A stretch of 64,000 bases of DNA from Streptomyces bikiniensis (GTDB lineage Bacteria > Actinomycetota > Actinomycetes > Streptomycetales > Streptomycetaceae), in the NCBI GenBank assembly GCA_000716465.1, contig JNWL01000002.1, forward strand, positions 1 through 64,000, given 5' to 3'. Below the pieces are notes generated by a model. The model saw nothing but the letters and a program-made list of their open reading frames with translations. It made no database searches and was not told where the DNA came from. The translations under genes and the position numbers were made by a program. How positions within the stretch are numbered: position 1 is the first letter of the stretch; each line of letters starts with the position of its first letter. This document shows, in pieces, positions 57,400 to 64,000 of this stretch.

Positions 57400-57760
57400 C
57401 GACGAAGGCGCAGACGGAGACCGTCTTCTCAACCGTCCCACGGAGTCCCGCCGCGCCGGCGCCGGCGGCCGCCGCACCCCGGCCGGCACCCGCACGCCTA
57501 CCGGTGCCGCCTTCGGCGCGGAGGTCTCGCCCAGCGGGACCAGGAACGGGCGCACCGTCGCGTACCGGTTCGCCGGCGCAGCCCGCACGGCTACCCCAGC
57601 GGAGTCCTCGTCCTCCGGCACCAGTGCGACCACCGGCGCCGCCGCGCTCATCACCGCCGAGCGTGGAGCGGCCTCCTCCACTGCGGCCCACAGCGCCGCC
57701 GTGTCCAGGTCGGTGCGTGGGCCTCGACCGGCTCGCTCCAGCTCCTCCCACCGCACTTTC
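57400..57760 (-). pseudogene. Remnant of a Tn3-family transposase
   Basis: Reverse-strand KVRWEELERAGRGPRTDLDTAALWAAVEEAAPRSAVMSAA followed by VVALVPEDEDSAGVAVRAAPANRYATVRPFLVPLGE resembles the N-terminal to middle part of TnpA from Tn3-like elements, as I remember actinobacterial copies. It then loses similarity. No start, no catalytic DDE region and no 38-bp ends were found. Confidence 0.5.
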
Positions 57761-57784
57761 GCCCCCGCGCGAGCGTGGTGACGC

Positions 57785-57865
57785 CTCGCCGGCTGCGGCG
57801 CGGTAACTCCCCGTGAGGTCGTAAGCCTCAAGGATTTCCATGATCTCCCTGCTGTTCTTCACCCG
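57785..57865 (-). pseudogene. Possible stub of an IS21-type IstA
   Basis: NSREIMEILEAYDLTGSYRAAA on the reverse strand matches the usual start of actinobacterial IstA proteins, then leaves that family at once and abuts the Tn3-like fragment in another frame. Confidence 0.4.
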
Positions 57866-58201
57866 CTCGAGCGTCGCCGAGCAGGACCTGTCGGGGCGAG
57901 CGGGGAGAAATATGGCCGTACGCGGGAATCCCGTGGCCATCAGTGGGGCGGTAAACGGCTGCCTATGGGGAGCTTGTCATGGCCGCCGTCAGTGCTGCGC
58001 CCCGCCGGGGACGGGTGCCACCGGATGTTCCTGACCGGTTCACCCGACGACGGTGTGCCGCTCAGCCCCTCCCCACCGGGCCTGGACGGCTTCCCCGGCC
58101 CTCGCCGGGCGCAGGGGTGTGGGGCGAGCGATTGCGGCGGAGCGCCCCGGGTCACGCGGGAGTCGCCGCCCGCGGTCCGGGAGGCCCCGCGATGTGGCTG
58201 G
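57866..58201. other. Non-coding or decayed stretch
   Basis: 336 bases between the transposase debris and a small membrane-protein gene. Several overlapping open frames exist on both strands, but none has a ribosome site together with a recognisable product. I see no RNA gene or strong repeat. Confidence 0.5.
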
Positions 58202-58384
58202 TCATGGGCGGTAGACCAGTTCCAGGAGGATGGCTGCGATGAGTTGCCACGCGCCGGCGGCGAGCAGCCACATGCTGTCGAGAGCCAACCCGGCGGCGCT
58301 CGTGAGGGCTGCGCCGAGGAAGAGCGTGCGGGAGAGGTGGAGCATGCGGCGGTCCGACGGCAGGCGCCCGTCATGTCGGCTCAT
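58202..58384 (-). CDS. Small membrane protein, hypothetical
   Basis: 60 aa from the ATG at 58384: MSRHDGRLPSDRRMLHLSR, then two short hydrophobic stretches (TLFLGAALTSAAGLAL and MWLLAAGAWQLIAAILLELV) ending YRP. Plausible two-helix membrane protein with a charged cytoplasmic start. No family is recognised. It is divergent from the KimA paralogue, so a small regulatory partner is conceivable, but nothing shows it. Confidence 0.5.
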   Translation of the reverse strand: MSRHDGRLPSDRRMLHLSRTLFLGAALTSAAGLALDSMWLLAAGAWQLIAAILLELVYRP

Positions 58385-58589
58385 GGGACGCACTGTAGGG
58401 CCGCGATCGGGCAGGCCGGCCGATGCCCGGGAAGTCTTCACGCCATCCTGATGCCCCGCCTGGCCGGGGCCGGCGTCAAAAGGCTGTCAGAGGAGGGCGG
58501 GGCGGCGCCAAGAACGCGCCAAGAAGGGCGGACAGGTCCGGGAGGCGGGCGGAAGCTGAGCGGAGCCCGATCCGAAGGAGTCCGCCCAC

Positions 58590-60428
58590 ATGACCACCCT
58601 GACCGCCGAGAAGGACGCCGCACCCGGTGCCGAGGAACCGCCCGATACCGGCGCCCGGCACAAGCTGACCGCTGTCACCGGGCTCGCTGCCCTGTCCCTG
58701 GACGCGATGGCGTCGGTGGCGTACGGGCCCGAGGCCATCGTGCTCGTACTTGCGGCCGCAGGTGGGTACGGGCTTGGGTTCACGCTGCCCGTGACGCTGG
58801 CCATCGCGGGGCTGCTGGCGGTGCTGGTGGCCTCGTACCGCCAGGTCATCGCGGCGTTCCCGGACGGCGGTGGCTCCTATGCCGTGGCGAAGGCGCACCT
58901 GGGACGGCGTACGAGCCTGGTCGCGGCCGGTTCGCTGGTCCTCGACTACGTGCTGAACGTCGCCGTCGCCGTCACCGCCGGCGTGGCCGCGCTGACGTCC
59001 GCCTTCCCGGGCCTGTACGGCGACCGGCTGGTGATCTGTCTGGGTGTCCTGGTGCTCATCACGGCTGTGAATCTGCGCGGGATCGTCGACTCGGCCCGCG
59101 CCTTCATCGTCCCGACCGCCGTCTTCGTCGGCGCGATCCTCGTCGTGATCGCCGTCGGCCTGTTCCGCGACGCGCCCGTCTCCACCGCGGCCTCCGACGG
59201 ACACACCTCCGTTCTCGCAGACGACGCCACCACCATCGGTGCCCTGCTCCTGCTCAAGGCGTTCGCCTCCGGCTGCTCCGCACTGACCGGTGTGGAGGCG
59301 ATAGCCAACGCGGTGCCGTCCTTCCGTGCGCCGGCCGCCCGCCGGGCGATGCGTGCGGAGGTGGCGCTGGGAGGGCTGCTGGGCGTGATGCTGATCGGTC
59401 TGTCCGTGCTGATCTCCCGTTTCGGGCTCCAGCCGGTGGAGGGCGTCACCGTCCTCGCCCAGCTCACCGACGCCTCCCTCGGTCACAACGGGGCCTTCTA
59501 CGTCGTTCAGTTCGCGACCATGGTGCTGCTTGCGTTGTCGGCCAACACCTCCTTCGGCGGGCTGCCCGTCCTGCTCAAGCTGCTGGCCCGGGACAACTAC
59601 GTGCCGCACGTCTTCGGTCTGAAGGCCGACCGACAGGTGCACCGGCACGGGGTGGTGTGGCTCGCGGTGGTCTCGGCGGCGCTGCTGGTCTTCTCCGGAG
59701 GTGACACCAACACCCTGGTGCCGCTCTTCGCGATCGGTGTCTTCGTCGGCTTCACGATCGCCCAGACCGGCATGGTCCTGCACTGGCGGGCCACCCGGCA
59801 GTGGGGCAAAGCCCTCCTCAACGGCCTCGGCGCCCTTCTGACCGGCGTCTCCGCGGTCGTCGTCACCGCCACCAAGTTCCACGACGGCGCCTGGCTCATC
59901 GTGATCGCACTGCCCGCGCTCGTCCTCGCCTTCGAGGCCGTCCACCGCGCGTACGGGCGGATCGGTGAGCGTCTGGGCGTGGGCAAGGTCCCGGAGCCGC
60001 CGCACCGTGAGCGCTCCCTGGTCCTGGTCCCCGTCTCCTCACTCACCCGGCTCACCAGCGAGGCCCTCACCGCGGCCGTCTCCCTCGGCGACGAGGTCCG
60101 GGCGGTGACCGTCTGCCACCCGGACCCCGAGGACCTGGCGGCCACCGAGGCCCTGGAGCGGGACTGGGCGCTGTGGAACCCGGCCGTTCCCCTGGTACGG
60201 CTCCCCTCTGAGAGGCGCTCGCTCGGGCGGCCCGTCAGCGTCTACGTACAAGCACTGCGCGCCGCCGAACCGGGGACCCGCGTGACCGTGCTGATCCCGG
60301 AGGCCGAGCCGCAACGCCTGTGGCAGCGGCTGTTGCAGAACCAGCGGGGCGCGGTCGTCGCCCACGCCGTCCGCCGGGACACGGATGCCGTGATCTGCCG
60401 GCTGAGGTTCCGGCTCGGGGCTGGCTAG
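58590..60428 (+). CDS. KimA-type K+/H+ symporter, second copy
   Basis: 612 aa. B. subtilis KimA pattern: LSLDAMASVAYGPEAIVLVL in helix 1, FPDGGGSYAVAKAHLG, LVLDYVLNVAVAVTAG, SGCSALTGVEAIANAVPSFRAP, LSANTSFGGLPVL and TKFHDGAWL. About 12 membrane helices to residue 475, then a soluble domain (RSLVLVPVSSLTRLTSEALTAAVSLGDEVRAV), the c-di-AMP-binding part in KimA. The Asp and Tyr of the helix-1 site are present. It is shorter than the copy at 15121. Its stop overlaps the convergent tetR stop by four bases. Confidence 0.85.
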   Translation: MTTLTAEKDAAPGAEEPPDTGARHKLTAVTGLAALSLDAMASVAYGPEAIVLVLAAAGGYGLGFTLPVTLAIAGLLAVLVASYRQVIAAFPDGGGSYAVAKAHLGRRTSLVAAGSLVLDYVLNVAVAVTAGVAALTSAFPGLYGDRLVICLGVLVLITAVNLRGIVDSARAFIVPTAVFVGAILVVIAVGLFRDAPVSTAASDGHTSVLADDATTIGALLLLKAFASGCSALTGVEAIANAVPSFRAPAARRAMRAEVALGGLLGVMLIGLSVLISRFGLQPVEGVTVLAQLTDASLGHNGAFYVVQFATMVLLALSANTSFGGLPVLLKLLARDNYVPHVFGLKADRQVHRHGVVWLAVVSAALLVFSGGDTNTLVPLFAIGVFVGFTIAQTGMVLHWRATRQWGKALLNGLGALLTGVSAVVVTATKFHDGAWLIVIALPALVLAFEAVHRAYGRIGERLGVGKVPEPPHRERSLVLVPVSSLTRLTSEALTAAVSLGDEVRAVTVCHPDPEDLAATEALERDWALWNPAVPLVRLPSERRSLGRPVSVYVQALRAAEPGTRVTVLIPEAEPQRLWQRLLQNQRGAVVAHAVRRDTDAVICRLRFRLGAG

Positions 60429-61102
60429 TCCGTCTCGGTCAGCTGCGCCTCGAAGCCGTTCAGGATCGTCTCCAGACCGAACTCGAAGGTGCGGTCGGGG
60501 GCCGCGAGGTATTCGGTGGCGGCCGTCCCTCCCAGGCGTTCGCGCAGACGGGGGAAGTCCATGGCGACCTCGGTCGCCGCTGCCATGGTGTCGGCGAGCT
60601 CCTTCTCCGGGTCGCCGCTCTTGCCGAGGCGCCGGGTCAGCGAGACCTGGGCGGCGGTGCCGAGGGCGCTGCCGAGGACGTAGACGAAGACGGCGGCGGC
60701 GGCCCGGTCGGCGTCGGCGGGGGCGAAGCCGGCCTTCTCGTACAGGGCGAGGCTGTGGTCGTCGCGCCGGGACTTGCCGGGGCCGTAGAGCAGGTGGCTG
60801 CCGAAGGCCTGGCCGAGCCACGGGTGCCGGGTGAGCATCGCGTGCATGCTGCCGGCCATGGCGGCGGCGGCCGGCCGCCAGCCCGTCGCGTCGAGGTCGG
60901 GCAGCTCCACCTCGTTCCAGACCTCGTCGGCGGCGAGCCTCACGAGCTCGTCCTTGGTCCTGATGTGCCAGTAGACGGCGGTGGCGGCGGTGCCGAGCCG
61001 CGCGCCCAGGCTGCGCATGTTGAGGCCGTCGAGCCCTTCGTCGTCGAGCAGCTCGATCGCCGCGCGGACGATCTGGTCGGGGGTGAGTGTGTTTCGCGCC
61101 AT
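60425..61102 (-). CDS. TetR-family transcriptional regulator
   Basis: 225 aa. HTH: LTPDQIVRAAIELLDDEGLDGLNMRSLGARLGTAATAVYWHIRTKDELVRLAAD at 6-60. The C-terminal ligand domain has the TetR_C (tetracycline-repressor-like) look (HPWLGQAFGSHLLYGPG). Divergent from the serine hydrolase gene; an inverted repeat in the 113-base gap (61116-61164) is the probable operator for both. Ligand unknown. Confidence 0.9.
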   Translation of the reverse strand: MARNTLTPDQIVRAAIELLDDEGLDGLNMRSLGARLGTAATAVYWHIRTKDELVRLAADEVWNEVELPDLDATGWRPAAAAMAGSMHAMLTRHPWLGQAFGSHLLYGPGKSRRDDHSLALYEKAGFAPADADRAAAAVFVYVLGSALGTAAQVSLTRRLGKSGDPEKELADTMAAATEVAMDFPRLRERLGGTAATEYLAAPDRTFEFGLETILNGFEAQLTETD

Positions 61103-61115
61103 GCCCGGACTCTAC

Positions 61116-61164
61116 TTGAACTTAGTGCAGTAATGGGTCTACGGTGCTCCTGTACTTAGTTCAA
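61116..61164. promoter_or_regulatory. Probable TetR operator
   Basis: Imperfect 15-bp inverted repeat: TTGAACTTAGTGCAG (61116-61130) and CTGTACTTAGTTCAA (61150-61164), differing at two paired positions, between divergent tetR and the serine hydrolase gene. Confidence 0.6.
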
Positions 61165-61215
61165 GGAGCTCGTGTTCGATCCGGGCCCGAAACGAAGTCC
61201 CAGGGGGAACCCGTC

Positions 61216-62631
61216 ATGCAGCAGCACGAGGACGACCAGCAGAACCAGCGGGACCGCGAGAACGAGTTCGCCGCGATCGTCGCGGCCCTCGCCGAGGAGC
61301 ACGGCGTGCCCGGCGCATCCGTCGGCGTTCTGGTCGGCGGCCGGACGGCCTTCGTGAACCACGGGGTCACGAGCCTTGCCCACCCGCGCCCGGTCGACGA
61401 GCACACCGTCTTCCACCTGGCGTCGATCTCGAAGACCTTCACCGCGACCGCCCTGCTCCGCCTGGTCGAGCAGGGCGGGGTCGACCTCGACGCGCCGGTC
61501 CGGCGCTACGTGCCCGAGCTCGTCCTCGCCGACGAGGAGGTTGCCGCCCGGATCACCGTCCTCAACCTGCTCAACCACACCGCGGGCCTCGACTGGAACC
61601 TCATCGACACGGAGGGCGAGGACGGCTCCCTCGCCGCGTTCGTCGCCAAGCTCGACCGCCTCCCGCTGATCGCCCCGCCCGGCGCCCGCGCCTCCTACAG
61701 CCAGGCCGGCTACAACCTGGCCGGGCGGATCGTCGAGAACGTCACCGGCCGGCCCTTCGAGCAGGCCGTGGCCGCTCTCGTCCTGGAGCCGCTCGGCCTC
61801 ACGGACACCGTCTTCGACGTGGACGACGTCATGGTCCGGCCGTTCGCCACGGGCCACGTCCACGGCGAGGACGGCGAACTGAAGGCCGCCCGGCCCTGGA
61901 AGGCCTTCCGCGCCGGCACCCGCGGCGACAACCCCGGCGGCGGCATCGCCTCCACCGCGGCCGACCTCCTCGCCTGGGCCCGCTTCCACCTGGGCGACGG
62001 CGACGGCCTGCTGCGCACCGCCACCCTGCACGGCATGCGCGACGAGACGGCGCCGCTGCGCGGCAGCACGATGGGCGACGGCTTCGGCATCTGCTGGTTC
62101 CGCCGTCCCGTCGACGGCGTCCGCACCATCGGCCACGGCGGATCCGGCAACGGACAGTACGCCGAGCTGCACCTCGCGCCCGAGCACGACTTCGCCGTCG
62201 TGTCCCTCGCCAACAGCGAGGAGGGCTACCTCTTCAACCAGGCCGTCGTCCGCGCCGCCTTCGCGCACTTCCTCGGCCTGGTCGAGAAGGACCCCGAGCC
62301 CGTGCCGTACGACGGGGCCCGCGCCCGCGAGGTCGCCGGGCGTTACCGGATCGACGCCATGAACCTCGACATCGCCACCGACGTCACCGCCGACGGGGAG
62401 CGGCTCACCCTCGCCGTGGAGATCAAGCCGGAGATCCGCCGGGCCTCGGACGCGGACATGCCGCCGGACATCGCCCCCGCCGCCATGGGCTTCCTGCCCG
62501 GAGACGGCGACGAGTACGTCCTCACCGAGGGCATCCTCGCAGGCCAGCGCGGCTTCTTCACCCGCGACGCCGACGGCCGCGTCACGGGCGTCGACCTGGG
62601 AGGCCGCCTCTTTAACCGGACGGCGAGCTGA
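61216..62631 (+). CDS. Serine hydrolase, class C beta-lactamase/penicillin-binding-protein-like
   Basis: 471 aa. Catalytic motif SISK (Ser-x-x-Lys) near residue 77, YSQAGYN near 160 as the Tyr motif, and GHGGSGNG near 310 in place of the Lys-Thr-Gly box, typical of esterase-type members. A roughly 110-residue C-terminal beta domain follows ([29 protein letters not shown]). No signal peptide, so it is likely cytoplasmic. ATG at 61216 with AGGGGGA upstream. Probably controlled by the divergent TetR. It could be an esterase or peptidase; true beta-lactamase activity is unlikely. Confidence 0.87.
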   Translation: MQQHEDDQQNQRDRENEFAAIVAALAEEHGVPGASVGVLVGGRTAFVNHGVTSLAHPRPVDEHTVFHLASISKTFTATALLRLVEQGGVDLDAPVRRYVPELVLADEEVAARITVLNLLNHTAGLDWNLIDTEGEDGSLAAFVAKLDRLPLIAPPGARASYSQAGYNLAGRIVENVTGRPFEQAVAALVLEPLGLTDTVFDVDDVMVRPFATGHVHGEDGELKAARPWKAFRAGTRGDNPGGGIASTAADLLAWARFHLGDGDGLLRTATLHGMRDETAPLRGSTMGDGFGICWFRRPVDGVRTIGHGGSGNGQYAELHLAPEHDFAVVSLANSEEGYLFNQAVVRAAFAHFLGLVEKDPEPVPYDGARAREVAGRYRIDAMNLDIATDVTADGERLTLAVEIKPEIRRASDADMPPDIAPAAMGFLPGDGDEYVLTEGILAGQRGFFTRDADGRVTGVDLGGRLFNRTAS

Positions 62632-62639
62632 CTGGCCGA

Positions 62640-63530
62640 CGTGGACGCGGGGGCGGCGGTCCCGGTCGGATTCCGCCTCGCGCAGGATCTCGCGGGTGAC
62701 CGGGGCGATCTCGCCCTGCCCGAAGAGGAAGAAGCGCAGGAAGTCGGCGAAGGGGTTGCCCTCGGTCCATTCGAAGTACACGTGCGGACGGGCGCCGGTC
62801 ATGTCGCGGCCGTCGTCAGGAGCTCCTTGGTGCCGCGGATCCGGCCGGTGGGCTTCGTCTCCGCGTCGCCCGGGTCGCCCTTCACGTGCGGCATGACCGC
62901 CATCCCCCGTCTCGAAGCCGGACAGGCCGAGCGCGAGCTTGGGGAAGACGATCGGCGCGACGCCGATCATGACGAAGACGTTGCCGTGTTCCTGGGTCAG
63001 GGCGGCCGTCCAGTCGGTGACGACGTGGCCCTCGGTGGCCACGTGCCACAGGCCGGTCACCACGACGACCGCGTTGAGCGCGAGGTAGACGCCGACCAGG
63101 GCGACGGCGACGCCGATCGCCTCCAGGAAGCCCTTGAGGAACACCGCGCCGAGCAGCGCGATCAGTATCAGGGTGATGATCACCTGCTTGTCGTGGAGGG
63201 CCGATTCCAGGTGCGGGTTCTCCACGAGGTGGGTGGAGGCGTCGGCGGCGGACAGGGTGATGGTGATGAGGAAGTCGGCGGCCGCGAAGCCGAGCAGGGT
63301 GAGGACGAAGAGCTTGCCCTTCCAGAAGGACAGCAGCCGCGACAGCATCGCGATCGAGCCCTCGCCGTGCGGACTCTCCTCTGTCACCCGCCGGTAGACC
63401 GGCAGCGCGCCCGCCAGCGTCACGATCACCAGCACGATCGTCGCGACGGGGGAGAGGAGGCCGGCCACGAGCGCGGCGATGCCGGGCCGGTGGCCGAGGG
63501 TGGAGAAGTAGTCCTTCGCCCCGGGGCCAC
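62640..63530 (-). pseudogene. Broken APC-family permease
   Basis: Reverse-strand [30 protein letters not shown] through [12 protein letters not shown] is a good permease N-terminal half. One extra base after FETG shifts the frame; the other frame continues [30 protein letters not shown]. It then jumps to [39 protein letters not shown], the C-terminal end of this family, missing some 250 residues. The N-terminus is also truncated. Two or more independent lesions make it a pseudogene. Confidence 0.8.
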
Positions 63531-63826
63531 AGCGCGGAGGTGGCGAGGGGGCGCGGAGGTCGACCTCGGCCCGGACACCGCCCTCGTCCCGCAGCGCGAG
63601 GCGCCCGGCGGTGTCCGCCGACCGGACGACCGCCACGAGCCGGTCGGTGCGCACGGTCCCGGTGTTCCACAGGCCCCGCACCGTCAGCCGCGCCGCCCGG
63701 GCCTCGCCGGGCCGTCCGGCGTCGTGCAGCACGTCGGCGGCGGGCCGGGAGAGGGGGGGCGATGGCTGCGGGCAGCTGACGCCGGGACCACGAGCGGTAC
63801 ACACCCGGTGGATGGCTACGCGCCTT
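63531..63826 (-). other. Debris upstream of the broken permease
   Basis: The reverse strand gives [20 protein letters not shown] followed by [28 protein letters not shown] in the frame of the permease remnant. It has coding character, but I do not recognise it as any family, and it has no start with a ribosome site. Confidence 0.35.
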
Positions 63827-64000
63827 TTACGCGGCGGCCCGCAGCTTTGACGTGTCGCTGACGGCGCTGTGCGGGCCGGTGGTGTGGTGCACGTACTCGC
63901 GCAGGAGCCGGAACCCGGCGGTCCAGGCGAGCAGGCGGCTCGCCCGGTTCTCGCGGGAGCAGCTCCAGGTGGCGGTCCGGCCGCGGGCCGCGATGTCGGC
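63827..64000 (-). CDS. GNAT acetyltransferase, C-terminal end (partial)
   Basis: 57 codons before a TAA at 63827-63829, entering from the right edge. [36 protein letters not shown] has the pattern of the last strands of GNAT-fold proteins (Asn-Arg-Ala-Ser-x-x-Leu then Gly-Phe-Arg). The acetyl-CoA-binding motif lies outside the window, so the call is tentative. Confidence 0.6.
   Translation of the reverse strand, partial: ADIAARGRTATWSCSRENRASRLLAWTAGFRLLREYVHHTTGPHSAVSDTSKLRAAA

Noticed and set aside
57979..58242. 87-codon plus-strand frame after the transposase debris
   Set aside because: Proline- and arginine-rich, no ribosome site, no recognisable family; likely chance in GC-rich DNA.
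61216..62631. Antibiotic-resistance beta-lactamase next to a TetR repressor
   Set aside because: SxxK is present, but there is no signal peptide or KTG box and the protein has an extra C-terminal domain; an esterase-like role is more likely.

Overview
The window is high-GC actinobacterial chromosome, almost certainly Streptomyces. The evidence is third-codon GC bias in every convincing gene, GTG starts with GGAG-type ribosome sites, a cutRS gene pair, DUF4193, DUF3710, DUF3159 and DUF3093 housekeeping neighbours, and LAxTG sortase signals. No rRNA, tRNA or CRISPR array was seen.

Region 1 (1-18.6 kb) is core chromosome: the hemH C-terminus, an inositol monophosphatase, cutR-cutS, DUF4193, a conserved hypothetical, DUF3093, a thioesterase, dut, DUF3710, an ABC ATPase, kdpD-kdpE, an OB-fold protein, DUF3159, two overlapping TrkA (RCK) genes, a KimA-type potassium symporter and a TrmA-family RNA methyltransferase. 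The potassium genes (kdpDE, trkA x2, kimA) lie within 9 kb; a second kimA-like gene is at 58.6 kb.

Region 2 (18.9-24.6 kb) is a reverse-strand operon, cobalamin riboswitch then nrdI-nrdE-nrdF-thiI. The NrdF has Gln, Ser and Lys at three of the four carboxylate metal-ligand positions. This is the QSK signature of class Ie, metal-free DOPA-radical ribonucleotide reductase.

Region 3 (24.3-40.7 kb) is a cobalamin acquisition locus. Two riboswitches lie back to back at 35.6-36.0 kb and another is at about 27.2 kb. They control an ECF transporter (S, fused A-A', T) and six secreted or surface-anchored proteins built from alpha/alpha-barrel repeats, DUF4430 (transcobalamin C-terminal-like) domains and an unnamed four-cysteine domain. 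One of them, at 36057-37469, has the barrel plus beta-domain layout of human intrinsic factor and transcobalamin. cobF and a btuF-like gene follow.

Region 4 (40.4-57.1 kb) contains a riboswitch facing a tightly overlapping valine-catabolism operon (mmsA, acyl-CoA dehydrogenase, hydroxyisobutyryl-CoA hydrolase, mmsB, enoyl-CoA hydratase). It also has folP coupled to a malate-synthase homologue with altered catalytic residues, metE under its own cobalamin riboswitch, and prpR divergent from prpD-prpB-prpC (the 2-methylcitrate cycle).

Region 5 (57.1-64 kb) is a transposase graveyard followed by the second KimA, a TetR/serine-hydrolase pair, a broken APC permease and the end of an acetyltransferase gene.

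The unifying theme of 19-57 kb is cobalamin economy. The locus gathers B12 capture and import with B12-independent stand-ins for B12-dependent steps: metE for metH, class Ie for class II RNR, and the methylcitrate cycle for methylmalonyl-CoA mutase. Three small paralogous proteins of unknown function (24289-24588, 37620-37970, 48677-49012) are each placed beside riboswitch-controlled genes and may belong to the system.
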